64,000 bases of DNA from Amblyornis subalaris (Eukaryota > Chordata > Aves > Passeriformes > Ptilonorhynchidae), in contig JACAXG010000255.1 in NCBI GenBank assembly GCA_018881555.1, forward strand, positions 574,941 through 638,940. The letters are read 5' to 3'. The notes under the pieces are model-generated. The model was not told the DNA's origin and did not search any database. It saw only the letters and a program-made list of their open reading frames with translations. Below are positions 1-12,205 of this stretch, piece after piece. The position numbers and the translations under genes were made by a program. Position 1 is the stretch's first letter; each line of letters begins with the position of its first letter.

Positions 1-1087
1 CTGTCAAGGTTAGAGATATTAATTTAAAAGAAAACTTGGAACGTTAAAATTTTATGCCCTACTTAAAATGACAGTGGCTCCTAAAATCCTGAAAGTATGT
101 GACATAATGCAGAAATTAACACTGTCAGTAGACTTATGACAGAACATAAAACATAAACAGAGAACTAGTCTGCCTCTAGTGCAAGATGCTTTCTATTACC
201 AGCACTGCAGGAATCCAAATGAACCTAATATATGGATAAATACAATAAAACCTAACTATAGGTTTACAGTTTATTCCAAATGTCTCCTCTCTTCAAGCAT
301 AACCTAATTGAAAACAACTTTAAATTGGCTGAACAGCAAGGCAGTTAGACATTATTTACAAAAAATCCCCTTGCTAATGCTTTAAAATATAGAATTTACT
401 TTAATTCATTTTAAACCCACGGTTCAAGACTGTCTGAATTTTTAAAACGACCCAACACGTGGGCATTACTTCAACTATGTTTATATATTAAATGGAAAAG
501 GTAAGTGATACCTTTTTCTCTTATTTCAGCAGAAAGCAATGCAATACAAAATTATGACATGGTATATAAAATATATTATGCCATGGATAGCCCTTGTTTA
601 TTTATTTTAAAAAACGAAGTTATGACTCCAGTGAGAAGGCGCTACCATTTATTGGAAAAGTCTCCCCAACAGGTAGTTTAAACTACAACCGGAATAGCTC
701 ACTCTTCCTGGAAGCCTGCAGTATCGCTATGAAAACTTGCAAAAAACTAACTCGAGCGCCTTTTTCCCAGGAGCTAATCCCAGTCAGTACCGGAGCACCA
801 GATCCCAGTGAAGGGGAAGGAGCCTGACCTCCCCTGCTGCTGCTACCGCCGCTCACCCTCCGGGCTGCGGTGGGCTGCCCGTCCACAGACCCCAGCCAGT
901 GTCCCGGTGAAGTAGCCTTCCTGCTGGAGCGGAACCGGAGAAGGGAGGGAAGGCAGGGGGTGGGACGCAGAACTTCTACGGGACTTCCAGCCGAGTTTGA
1001 CACACACTTTCCCCCGGCAGCGGTGGGGGCCCGGCGGCGCGGTCCCCGCTCCCTGCAGAGAGTGGGGCGGGGGCAGTGGGTACTCAC
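1..1087 (-). other. RASA1: 5' part of RASA1 intron 1
   Basis: This follows the exon 1 donor and runs off the window edge. The part nearest the exon (about 900-1087) is still GC-rich and belongs to the CpG island. Beyond that it becomes AT-rich with no repeat I recognise. Open frames here, such as 594-827 plus, show no conserved composition and are treated as chance. Confidence 0.85.
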
Positions 1088-1470
1088 TGGTTCGTGGGGG
1101 GCGCGTTGAGCGGGATGGCCACCTCCTCTTCCTCGTACTCCGGCCCGTCCAGCGAGTCCCCTTCGTCCACTGTTCCCAGCCCCCCGGCCAACGGGGGCGG
1201 CGGCGGCGGCAGCGGGGGGAAGCCGGGATCGGCAGCCCCGGCGGCTGCCGGAGGGGCGGGCCCCGCGCCCAGCTCCAGCAGCCCCAACACCGAGCACAAA
1301 GCCGGTCCGCCCGGGGGGCCGCCGCCGGCCGGGAAGGGGCCCTGCGGCCCCGGCGCCCTGCCCCGGCACACGGCGGGACAGTGCCCCAGCTCCCCGGCGA
1401 CGGCAGCTCCCACCGTCCCCGCCGAAGCGCCCGAGCCGCCCTCCTCACCCGCGGCCTCGGCCGCCATCAT
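1088..1470 (-). CDS. RASA1: RASA1 (p120 RasGAP), first coding exon, partial gene
   Basis: RASA1 is a cytosolic GTPase-activating protein that switches off Ras downstream of receptor tyrosine kinases and acts in vascular development. This exon gives 127 codons plus two bases of a split Gln codon. It begins MMAAEAAGEEGG, has a Gly/Ala/Pro-rich stretch, a polyproline run (FPPLPPPPPPL, residues 84-94) and the diagnostic VDEGDSLDGPEYEEEE, then ends VAIPLNAPPTNQ just before where the first SH2 domain would start in exon 2. The exon ends at a perfect GTGAGTA donor (positions 1087-1081, minus strand). Two ATGs are adjacent; the second has A at -3 and G at +4, a strong Kozak context. The Gly/Ala-rich part is shorter than in the mammalian protein, as I know it. 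The SH2, SH3, PH, C2 and GAP exons must lie beyond coordinate 1. Identification rests on the conserved C-terminal half of the exon and is firm; the exact start Met is less certain. Confidence 0.95.
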
Positions 1471-1720
1471 GTTGAGTCTCGCCCCCCCCCGCCGGCCGCC
1501 TCACGCCGGGGAGGAGGCGACAAAGGGGCTCCGGCCCCCCGCCCCCGCCCCGCCCCGCCCCGGCGGGCAGCGGAGCCGGGACGCGGCCGAAACTTCCCGG
1601 CGGAGACGGGCCGGGAACAATGCCCGGCTGGGCGGGGGCTGGGCCGCTCCGCGGGGCCCCGTGCGGCTGCCTCGGCCCGCGGCCGCCCCAGGGAAGCGCC
1701 GCCCGCCCGCCCCGGGAGCT

Positions 1721-1753
1721 CCGCGCCTGCGCGGCCCCTCCGCGCCTGCGCGG
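1721..1753. promoter_or_regulatory. Paired NRF1-like sites
   Basis: The 14-mer ccgcgcctgcgcgg occurs twice exactly, at 1721-1734 and 1740-1753, with starts 19 bp apart. Its core GCGCCTGCGC is one base from the palindromic NRF1 consensus GCGCATGCGC. The pair lies about 250-285 bp upstream of the RASA1 start codon, inside the CpG island. Regulation by NRF1 is inferred from motif and position only. Confidence 0.55.
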
Positions 1754-1910
1754 GCGCCTGATGCCGGCCGGGCAGTGAGGGACCGCGGGCGCGGAGGGTG
1801 TGGGGCCGTTCCCCCTAAGGAGGCAAAGGGCTCGTCCCGCAGCCGAGAGGCCGGGAACGCGCGGGGCTACGGAAGGATCCACCAGTGCAACCCAACACGA
1901 GCACTGTAAC

Positions 1911-2205
1911 CCTTGAACGATTAAATCGTGTGACCCAGTGCCTGATCCAGACACCTCCAGGGGTGGTGGCTGCACTACCACCTTGGGCAACCCATTCCGA
2001 TGCCTGATCACCCTAACAGTGAAAACGGGCGATGGTCCTTGTGGGTCCCTTCCAACTCAGCTTATTCTGTGTGATTCTGTGTAATATGAATCTCCCCCAT
2101 CTCAGTTTGAGGCCATTTCCCCTGGTCTTCTCTCTGCAGGCACACTACGAGAGACCAGTCCCCACCTCACTAAACCCTCCATTCAGGTATTGATAGGACA
2201 AGAGG
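1911..2205 (-). mobile_element. CR1 LINE 3' fragment, antisense, interrupted
   Basis: The segments 1930-2032 (acacctccaggggtggtggctgcac...) and 2084-2205 (gaggccatttcccctggtctt...) read as the reverse complement of a CR1 3' region. Between them, at 2033-2083, lies a short sense-oriented CR1 terminus ending in the typical tattctgtgtgattctgtg tail. This looks like a nested 5'-truncated insertion. It begins just upstream of the CpG island. Confidence 0.75.
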
Positions 2206-2461
2206 AAACGGCCTATAGTTGTGTCAGGGAAGGATTATGCAGGATATTAGTAAAACTTTTTCACTGAAAAGATGGTCAAACACTGGAACAGGCTGCCCAG
2301 GTCAGCAGTGGACTCACCATCCCTGGAAAGTATTCCAACACCTTGTGGATGTGGTGCCTGGGGACCCAGTTTAGCCAAGGACCTGTCAGTGTTAGGTTAA
2401 TGGTTGAACTCAATGATATTGGTGGAATTTTCCAACCTTAATGATTCTATTATTCTATTCT
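2196..2461 (+). mobile_element. CR1 LINE 3' end, sense
   Basis: The sequence runs from aagaggaaacggcc through tggaacaggctgcccag, then ends aatgattctattattctattc, the CR1 3' terminal repeat signature. Together with the preceding antisense CR1 it forms an inverted pair. Confidence 0.85.
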
Positions 2462-5400
2462 AACAGAAAATTTAAAAAAGGCATCCTGGAGGTACTGTTT
2501 ACCTCATAAGAGGTGTGACTCCATTGCTACTTTACTCTGCAGTTTCCTGAAATTGGTGTTTTCTTCGTGTTAGTCAAGCCTGCAAGCTCTCAACCCCTCC
2601 TTCCACAAACATATACCTATCTTCATCATCAACAATTTTTCTCCCTTAAGTGGTTTTATTTGGTACATCAGCTTCACTTCACACCAAAATACCTCTGGGG
2701 TCAAGGAGACATCCTGTGATTGCCATTACTAGACAATACAATGTGTAGATATCTTTTGATTTTATTTTTTTTCCCAGTGTTAAAAGAGCTGACAAATAGC
2801 ACGTTGACACTTGCATGTCTCTCCAGAGTTCTCAGAAGGCATCTAAACATTCAGGTTTTCAAAGCTTTGCATTACCCAAAAGTATTAAGTGAATTTTTCC
2901 TGAGGCCACTAAAACAAACTACTGCTCCCACTTTCACAGCTCTCCAGCTCTTTTTATCTGCTGAAATTAAGTTTCATATCTTTCCTTCTAAGGGCAAACT
3001 CTGCTTCCAAGTTACACTACTAAGATATGTGGAATTATGCTGGGTTTGTGCCCAGGGTCAGTGAAAGGAGAAGCTGGCTCCAGCCCTCAGTTTACAGCAT
3101 CGTAACACATCCATTCACTGCTGTTTTTCTGCTTTAAGAAATCGTAATTTCAAATATTGTTGGTAGGCTGCTTTCTCTGTGGGTTTCCCTTTACTGCTGT
3201 TTGCTTTCCCTCACGGATTTCTAAACAAAATAATTTTAAACACAGCTTTGTCACTGTAGTAGTAGCAATATGCCTAAATATAGAAATGTAGTGTAAATAT
3301 TTATAAGATTCCCTTTTTGAGGCAAGATTTCCTAAGAGTCTTCCGGGGCAGCAGCGTGTGTATGGGGATGTGGGGACTAGAAGGACAGCTGTGATAAGAA
3401 TTTCACACAGGAGGGGGTAATGTGGCTATGACACTCCTTCAGGAGGTCTATTTTGGGAAGAAGAGCTTTAAATTTGAACAGGATTCCACAGAGAGAGAGT
3501 TCCTGATAATATCAGCTGAGCTGTTGCCTCTCTGCCCCTGACACAGCTTTTCAGTTTGCTTTGCAGGCAAAGTTGCCACCTTGAGTCACGTGGCACTGCG
3601 GGTTATGCACATCACCCGGTGCCGCCTCTTAAGCCTTGCAAGTTGACTCTCTCTGTAGAATCATGAAATGTCTTGCTTTGGAAATGATTTATAAAGATCA
3701 TTGAGTCCAGTTCCCTGCACCTCTCAGGACTACCCAAAACAACAGCTACAAGCCTTCATGGGACTTTTTTAAAATGAATATATTTGGATGAAGGGGCAAG
3801 TATAATGATATTTTTCTTAATACTTCTTGAGCTTCTGCAAATATGTCTGTTTCTGAAATGCCTGGTATAAATGACGCTAAGGACAGTTAATCCTTCATCC
3901 CTGCTGTGTGAATGGTGTCGGGCTAGATTCCCTGAAAAGTGTAATTGCATGTTCCCTAGTTTGAGCCACTATAATAGGACATGTTGTAAGAACAGCAACA
4001 ACGGTGAGACATTCCAGGCAGATATATACCTGATTAGGAACTCAGGTAATTGGGCTGGGTTTGTCACTGATTTGCATGGCACTGGGGAAGTAATTTGAGC
4101 AAGGTTATATTTTCTCTCTCAGTAAAAGAAGCAGCTATTTCATAGATGTGTCAGAGGATTAATTAGGGTTTTTTACAACTTTTGAAAGCTGTTAAACATT
4201 AATGCTTATTAAGGTGAAAAGCCACATAAAGTGTGACCCAGTATTTCAGTTATTAAAAGAGGTGTTGCTTGAATAGTGGACACAAACACCAAAGAACGTT
4301 CCCTTTCACTCCTTTCCACAAAAAACCTGCTTCTCTCTTTTACCTGAGCACAGTTTATTTCCACTTTGTTAAAGTGTTATCCTATCTCAGAAATAAATAG
4401 CAGCAAAGGAATTTTCAGTCTTTCTGTTGCAGGATGGAGTGATAAGAAAGCAGCTTTCCTGTAGTGAAGAACCTGGAATGCTTGAACTATTCCAGCTCTT
4501 CTCCTTGTACTCTCACAGATACATAATAGTTACAGAGAGTGCTGTTTCTTTCTACCTGCGTAGCTGTTGTGCCACATGTGTTGCTGAGGAGGTGGAAAGG
4601 TGGGCAGAATTTGGGCAAGAACTTGAATATTGATATTTTTATTTCCTGTGACTCAAATTCTCTACTTTTGTCAGGTTTATATTTTCTTTTTATTGAATAA
4701 AGGTGACTGTGTTCACAGACTGATTATCATAAGGCAGTCATTGAACAGTTGTCATCACTATCTGCATATTTAATTTTGGGTCTGTGCTGTCAGTTCTTCC
4801 ATGCTCGTGGTACAAATTCGAAACTTTTGTTTGCATTGAATACTTTGTTTGTATTGAATCTCTGAACAGATCAGCAATGATAAGCTACTTTTGAAATATT
4901 TCTCTTCATTTTAAAAGTTCAACAGTTTTCAAATGGCACTTTTGGATAATGAATTTTTTATTATTATTGATATTCAAGAAAATTTTTGTCACATGAGAAA
5001 TCATCATTCTCAAACTCTGAAACCTACCATAACCTTTTGTCCCTACTGATCTTGCTCCTGCATAGCTTAATATCTTTTCAAATAAATGTTTGAGCTGGAG
5101 ATGAGCTAAGCACAAGTAAAAGACTATACTAATAGAAATTTTATTCTATCTTGAGAGTCAATATGTTTATGAGTTTGAAATTCATTAAGAAATTACTGCT
5201 GGATCGGTACCTTTATTTTTGTCTTTTAATCAGTTGCAAAAATATATGGTCTTGGATAGCCCTGTGTTGGTACTAACTTGGAGTTGTCAAGGTTGTGTTT
5301 TAGTTTACAAAACAACAAAAATCAAGATCTAATCTAGAGACTGGATGAAACTGGTCAGTAAAGTGGAACCCAAACTGCAAGTCGTGGATCTGGCATTCCA

Positions 5401-5701
5401 GAGGAAGCTACTGTTAGTTGCCAGCCATAACCTTTACGTGTGATGTAGATTAAAAAAAACCAAACAATAAAGAGGTAAGTTTCAGTCAAAGAGGTGGTGG
5501 CATATTATCTTAGCACACAGGAGGCAAGTGGGAAAACATTTAAGGGTATTTATTTTATTTGCTTTCAAACACTGTGCTTTTTTTCATATGTGATTTCTAC
5601 AAATGTCTGTGTCCTCTCTGACAGATTTGCTGTCTTTTGTAGTATGTAATGGTTAATTAAGCAGCACCAGCATTTTTCCTCTTTTATGAGACTTAACGTT
5701 A
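2462..5701. other. Intergenic, no gene seen
   Basis: AT-rich sequence upstream of RASA1. A short antisense CR1 tail is present at about 3657-3740 (agaatcatgaaatgtcttgc...tccagttccctgcacc). The ORFs here (2720-3064, 3871-4098, 4427-4633) have no recognisable domain or splice context. Confidence 0.6.
3657..3740 (-). mobile_element. CR1 3' tail remnant, antisense
   Basis: About 80 bp matches the reverse complement of the CR1 end (agaatcatgaaatg ... aaagatcattgagtccagttccctgcacc). It is short and diverged. Confidence 0.55.
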
Positions 5702-6294
5702 TGTGCTGGGCTGGTTTCAGCTGGGGTAGAGTTAGTTTTCTTCACAGTGGCTGATATGAGGCTGTGTTTTGGATTTGTGCTGAACACAGGGTTGATAATA
5801 TAGAGATATTTTTGTTATTGCTGACCAGGCCTTGTATACAGCCAAGGCCTTTTCGGCTTTTCATACACTTGCTGTGTTGGTGAGGAAGTTGGGGGTGCCT
5901 GGGAAGCTGGGAGGAGACAGAGCTGGGAGAGGTGACCCCAACTGACCAAAGGGATATTCCAGACCATGTGACATCATGCTCAGTAAATGAAGTTGAGGGA
6001 AGAAGGAGAACATTCAGAGTGATGGCATTTTTCTTCCCAAGTCACAGTTATGTGTGATGGGGCCCTCTCTCCTGGAGATGGCGGAACACCTGCCTTCCCC
6101 AGGAAGCAGTGACTTAATTCCTTGTTTTGCTTTGCTTGCGTGTGTGGTTTTTGCTTTCCCTATTAAACTGTCTTTATCTCAACCCATGAGTTTTCTGGCT
6201 TTTACCCTTCCAATTCTTTCCGAGATCCTGCTGGAGGGGGAGTCAGCAAGTGACTGCTTGGGGCTTGGCTGCTGGCTGGGGTTAAATCACAACA
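5702..6294 (+). mobile_element. Solo LTR of avian ERVL type
   Basis: A 593-bp LTR from tgtgctgggctggtttcagc to gttaaatcacaaca. Recognisable landmarks, in order, are ggggtagagttag, accaaagggatattcc, catgtgacatcatgctcagtaaatgaag (a decayed TATA region), cctattaaactgtctttatctcaaccc (near the polyadenylation site) and the gggttaaatcacaaca terminus. No internal retroviral sequence follows and no target duplication is obvious, so it is an old solo LTR formed by recombination. The 6054-6422 ORF lies inside it and is not a gene. Confidence 0.85.
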
Positions 6295-9200
6295 CCCTGT
6301 CAAGCCAACACCCCTTTAACTTCAGTAGCACACAAAAAAGTGCTACAAGAATTGCTCTTGAGCAGTCTTACTTAATGACCGTGTTCCTTATATTAAAATT
6401 CTGTATTATTGTCTGTATTTAAATTCAAGAAAAACCTGACTATTTATACTTATCTATATTTATAATTTGTGCCTTCACAAAAACATGTTTGGATTCTCAC
6501 CTGAGCCTGTATATACTGACTCCATATCTAGATACTCTGAGCAATTATGTTACTTTTTAAACAACACTAAAACCATCCTCATTTTTGCAAGCTGTTTTGT
6601 TAGTTATTGAGTTGTTTTCCATATGAAGAAATGAAAAACAATTATAAAGGACAATCAACTTTTTCTTTTAAATTTTAAATGTAAAAATATTTGCATGTAA
6701 TAATTTCCCTGCTTAGATAATTACATCTAACTTCCATAAGGGTTCTCAGTAATGAAGGAGTTTAGGTTTCTGCAGTGTATCTCTGGCTGTTGATGGACAA
6801 AAATTTACACATTGGCAAACATCTTTGTATTTTTGCAGCTGTTTAGGTATCCTTTGGATGTTTGTATAGGCACTTCGACAGGAGCTAGGGAAAGGAAAAA
6901 AGTGTGATAAGAATGAACAAACAGGAAAATATAATTACACTCTTAATACCTATGGAACTTCCTCTGAGACCCATGATGTAACCTGTGCAGAATAATCCCA
7001 GCTGCTGCGTGGAGGGCTGTCGTTCATTTCAAACCTGGGTAATTTTTTATGCTGTTTACTCTGAGATTTTTAAATAAACTGTTAATCACACTGTTGAGGA
7101 ATACATCATTCTCACTGACTTCAACAAAATAATTTCTCAGTTTGTGGTTATTAGTTTCAATTACTTAATATAAACCACCTACCTATATCTTGTGTTTAAA
7201 TAAAGGATATTTCTGTCAGGCATAGCTATATGTATAACCTATAAAAATCAACAAAAATCTATAATGCATATATTACTCAGCAGGCTCATATTCTGCATTG
7301 GTAGTAAAAATTGATGTCCCTGCTTAATAGAACAATTAAAGAGTAAACTTCTAGATATACCTGTAATATAATGTAATATAACATATAAGCTATATATTGG
7401 TCTTTTCAAGGAATAGTTGTATGGTGGAGCTCATAAAACAATAACAATGGAAATTATTTTGAATTTAAAAATTTCATGTATGCTTCCAGTTACCAGAAAA
7501 AAAAATAAACTCTTTTTGACCTACGTTTTTAAATTAACTGTGTCATTGAAAAATGGAAATTCAGAAGAGAGAATGCTGTTTCCTGTAACAGTTTTTGTTT
7601 ATCTAAGATGTAACCAGATGTAATTTCTGATTTCCTGGGCATCAGATCTGTATGAAGCCATAGATGTTTTAAAATGTCTGCTCACATGGTGCCAACAAAA
7701 TTTCTGTATACACTTGCTGACTGTACAGAAACTAGTATTTGCATGTGAGACATATAAAATATATTTGCAAAATGGGTAACTGTGTCTAAGGTCATATTTA
7801 CACATCTAAAGCGTCCATTCTGTATATGCAGATGCCTATTTCCTTATGTATATACTCCCATGGAACAAATTCCTTCAGATGTCACACTAGGATAGTTTAG
7901 GTGTCCTATTCTTCTAGTTATAGTTTAACTCCTATATGTCCTCCAATATGGCATTTTTTACATCTGAAACACCATATCTTGGACTCTGTGGCTGGATTAA
8001 AGTCTGTGTTAACAGGATTGCTGTTTTTCAATGAGTCTCAGCAATTTAGGATCTTAAGCAGTTGGTAATGTGTAAATTCCCCATGTGACACTGATATAAA
8101 GTTTTCATATTGCTCCAATAGCTTCTTAGCAGGCTGAACAAACACAGATGGGAATCTCTGTTGATTAAAAGAACCTAAATTTGACATTAATAAAAGGTAA
8201 CTTGCTAAGATTTTACTGATTGATAAAATGTTTTGGATAAGTTCCAGCAAATAAGGAAGTAATTCCTTTCATGATTAAAAATGCTCATGTACTGCATAAT
8301 CCAGTAATACTATCTATAACATTCAATAAACATAATTTCTAAGGCAGTGATTTTTAGCCTTGCTCTCTAGGAGTATGTGGTCATGCTGTATATGTATGTG
8401 AAAACGTATGACTCTTCCAGTAGCTTTTGAACCCAATGGCCCAGTGCAGATCCAGTCTTTACCAGGATTTGGAATTAATTACTATTCCACAGTTTTAGGG
8501 AAGGTAAGGTGAAGAGGCTCCTAAAAGTCACCTCTCCTTTCTCCTTCCTCCTGAGAGAATGGGCTCAGATCCACATGTAGCTTTAAACTAGTTCCCTAGT
8601 TTAAAAGTTCACTAGTAGTTCAGAATCACCTACATCTTATCCTTTCTCCTCCTCAGACAGTATTTAGAGAAGAAAGAAAGAGATGGTGATCTTGTGGAAG
8701 ACATAGGAGGCACAGATGCATAGTACTGTACAGCACAGATTCGAAAGAAATTGCTGTTTATGGAATTTTTGGTACACTATTTTCACTACAGCACTGCAGA
8801 GCAATTCATCTGAGACCTTGCTTCTCCACTGACATGGTACTACTCTGAAATATGCCATATTTTCTGTACCTGATAGGTAGGATTTGCTTTAGTTTCTTCT
8901 TATTTCTTCCTGATTTGATTCATGATCTTAACTTAGGTGAAGAGGTATGGTAAAGGTCTAACAAAACCAGCATATTTTCGAGCTATGCTGCTATCAAACC
9001 TGAAGGATAGAAAAAGGCAGCATGTGGCCAAACTCTGGCATTCATACAAGGAGGTCATGTCAGGCATTCCTGTTGTCCAGGTACTCTATTTCCTGGGAAA
9101 CAGAGGTGATGCCAACAGGTGGATTGGCTGGTTAGGACAGTAGAGTGGTTGGAAGGGTGAGAAAGCAAAGGAGGAAGGCAAATGCAGAATTACTAGACAG

Positions 9201-11639
9201 TTTGGCAGAGATGCAACTAAACAAATTTATGTCAATGCAAATTACTTTTCATTCCCACAAGAATAAATTATCCAGAGGAAATCTGAGTTACGGATATGTG
9301 AGTTCAGTTGTAGACTGGAACAGTAGCTTGTGTGCTGCTGTAAAACTCTCACATACACAAGCCCATAACTTTTTCAATTATTATCTGTTTTAATTGGGCA
9401 TGGAATAGCCAGGCATTCGATGGCAAGACATTTAAGAGCAGCAGTTACCACAGGAGGTGATCTGTCAGTCTTCAATTCCTCTGCCAATACACAAAACCTC
9501 AGAAGCACCAATATTAGGAAGCATAATTTGTTGGTAACAAGGGACACTGACTTCTCGTGCAGATATAACATGAGCTAATCTGCTGCTAGAGAGAGATCTC
9601 TCTCTACAGGGAAAACCAGATTTTAAAAGATGGAGCAGTAGGCTCAAAATCCTACATAGATATGCACCAGTGAAGACCCACTCCCACTGCGAGCTCTAAT
9701 TCCATGTAACCTTATCTGAAATCTGCCAGTCTGACTTTGTTCCTGTGGGAATTGCTGACCCCCATCTGGCATGAATTTAAGCAGAAGCCGGAACCCTTTA
9801 TTGCCATCATGTTAACTCTATGCTCCCCTGCTACAGGGACTGGTTGTGGCTATTCCTTGTATATGCCAAGGCAGTTTCTTGTTTCCCAAACTCCTTTCTA
9901 CCACGTACACTGTAACTTCTCATCAGTTAGAAGGATACTAGTATTTAGCCTTCCCTAATTTTCTATTCGCTGTGCTAAACCCTGCTACTGTTATAAACTC
10001 TATGCATACACTGCTGATTGCATGGTAAAATTTCCAAAATAGAGCCAAAGCCTCCTGTATTCATACTATATACACTGTGATTGACATACCTCTCCAAACA
10101 GTTCATCTTTCACTGTTATACAGAAATACGCTTAGAAAAATCAGTGTGTCATTACTGATCATGAGGAAATGGATATCCCTGCTAATTGTGCTAAGTGAAG
10201 ATTTCAAAGCCATTCACAGAAGTTGAAAAAGCAGCAAATGCACTAACTACACACCAACACATCTTGGAAAATCTTAGATTAAATTTAAACAGTGTTCATG
10301 AGCTATCATTTAAATGTCAAATGAAACTAGTATTATTTATAACAGATAACTGCTGCTACAATAATTGTCCTCATGTGGCAGATGCCACACATCACATGCA
10401 ATGTTTGAAGCTCCTGTTTTCCTAAACATCATGAACGTCATGTTGAAGCATATATAGTAGACTTCTATACGTTTCAAAGCGATGAGGTTCAGCAGTAGTT
10501 CACTATCACCATTAAATCCTCAGGTATGTCTGAGTTAAATAGAATAGTGAAATGACAGCTAGTAATTTCTTGTTTAATACCTTTTAGAATTCAATCCACA
10601 ATAACTTAAAATCGAGTAATCACTGTATGAATATGTTTGGGCTATTCTAGAATGAGTTATATCACCCACTACATGTGTTTCTACTCCTAGTAGTTTCTTA
10701 CTCTGGAATTGATTTCAAAGTCAACAACAGCGATACAACTAGCTTAAACAAATTGCATCTTGCAAATAAATTCTAACATAAGCAATAAACATAATAGTAA
10801 TGGAAAGAGTGATAAGTGGACTATTTGAGAAGCAGATATGTTTAGATTAACACATTATAAGGTCAAGAAGTTTAGGAGTCTGGGCAGTTACATAATATAA
10901 ACCACAGCATTTCACCTATTAAATTTTGCAGTGAGATTAATTCACTGTGGCTTAAGTCATAGAATCCTATAACAAAAATAGCTGAAATTTGTGTTAGCAT
11001 ATTCGATTTTAACAATTGCTTTCTTCTTTCTTATTGTGAAACATATCTTAATGGAAAAATTCATCCCATTAGATTAGCAAAATATCTTTTGACATTAACA
11101 GTCATGTATAATGATGAATATTAGACGAGTCGCAAAGGGAAAACTACTGTTAACTCAATGCCATGCTCTAATTATTTTCCAATTCAAAAATAGCACTAGA
11201 GACCTGTGCCATCTTTGTGTATCCTTATTTTAAAAGAAGAACGGCACATCTGTAATCAAAAGTGTCCAATATGGCAGATAGGCTGTACTCTGCCTATGGC
11301 AATATTTCTGAGATGGGTGGTTCCACATATTTCAAAGTACAGGTAAAGAATGGTGGAAATGGATGTACCTCGAATATTTAAAACCAAACAAATGAACAAA
11401 CAAAAGAACCGAACAATCCAAGTGAGGTTCTGGGAAGACAGAAGTTGTTCTAATATTCTCCAGAGTTTTTAGTATTATAGAAATTTGGTATTGCAGGCTG
11501 TTGTCCAAATCCTGAAAATCACCAATGTTAAGTGCAGCTCACTGCTTTATTTTGTCTTTAAAAAGCAATAGCATCATAAAAAAAGGCCAATAGAAATACT
11601 GAAAACTGTTAAGACTGTGGAAAGTTAACTCATCAATTC
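6295..11639. other. Gene desert segment, nothing recognised
   Basis: About 5.3 kb of AT-rich sequence with only short frames under 90 codons, no CpG cluster and no clear repeat. Conserved non-coding elements could be present but cannot be recognised without alignment. Confidence 0.5.
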
Positions 11640-12205
11640 ATGGAATCATAGAACCATAGAATGGTTTGGGTTGAAAGGGGACTCAGAGATCATCTAATTC
11701 CATCCCCTGCCATGGGCAGGGACACTTTCCACTAGACCAGGTTGCTCCAACCCTTGTCCACCCTGGCCTTGAACACTTCCAAGGATGGGACCACCATAGC
11801 TTCCCTGGGCAACCTGTGCCTGTGCCTCACCACTATTGCAGTGAAGAATTTCTTCCTAATATTTAATCTAACTTTGTCTTCTGGTAGTTTAAAGCCTTTC
11901 CTCCTTGTCCTGTCCGTCCATACCCTTGCCAATAGCTCTCCTCCAGCTCTTGGAGCCCTTTAAGTACTGGAAGGTGCTCTAAGGTTTCCCCGGAGCCTTC
12001 TCTTCTGAAGGCTGAACACCCCTGAGTCTCTCAGCACATTTCCACAGGAGAGGAGTTCCAGCCCTTTGACCTTCTTTGTGGCCTCCTCTGGACTTGCTCC
12101 AACAGATCCACATCCTTCTTACAGTGGGAACCCCAGAGCTGGACACAGTACTGCAGGAGGGGTCTCACCACAACAGAGTAGAGGAGGAGAATCAATTTCT
12201 TGTAC
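11640..12205 (-). mobile_element. CR1 LINE 3' region, antisense, about 565 bp
   Basis: It starts with the reverse complement of the CR1 tail (catggaatcatagaaccatagaatggtttgggttg) and continues through gggcagggacactttccactagacc, cttccctgggcaacctgtgcctgtgcctcacc, ctcctctggacttgctccaacag and ccccagagctggacacagtactgcagg. The order and spacing match a contiguous CR1 3' end, covering the 3' UTR and the end of ORF2. Confidence 0.92.

Larger units (their letters stand above)
985..1890. promoter_or_regulatory. CpG island promoter of RASA1
   Basis: About 900 bp of very GC-rich, CpG-dense sequence spans exon 1 and its upstream side, in sharp contrast to the AT-rich flanks. There is no obvious TATA box at a plausible distance. 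A run of overlapping GC boxes (gcccccgccccgccccgcc, about 1540-1560) lies 70-90 bp upstream of the start codon. The transcription start should lie between the ATG at 1470 and about 1750. Long open frames on the plus strand (997-1761 and 1076-1909) are by-products of high GC with few stop codons. Confidence 0.85.

Noticed and set aside
997..1909. Long plus-strand open frames across the CpG island (254 and 277 codons)
   Set aside because: They overlap RASA1 exon 1 in antisense. Their Pro/Ala/Arg/Gly composition is what GC-rich DNA gives when stop codons are rare.
683..2011. Other minus-strand frames overlapping RASA1 exon 1
   Set aside because: They are alternative frames of the same GC-rich segment. 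Only the 1084-1470 frame carries the conserved RASA1 residues and ends at a consensus donor.
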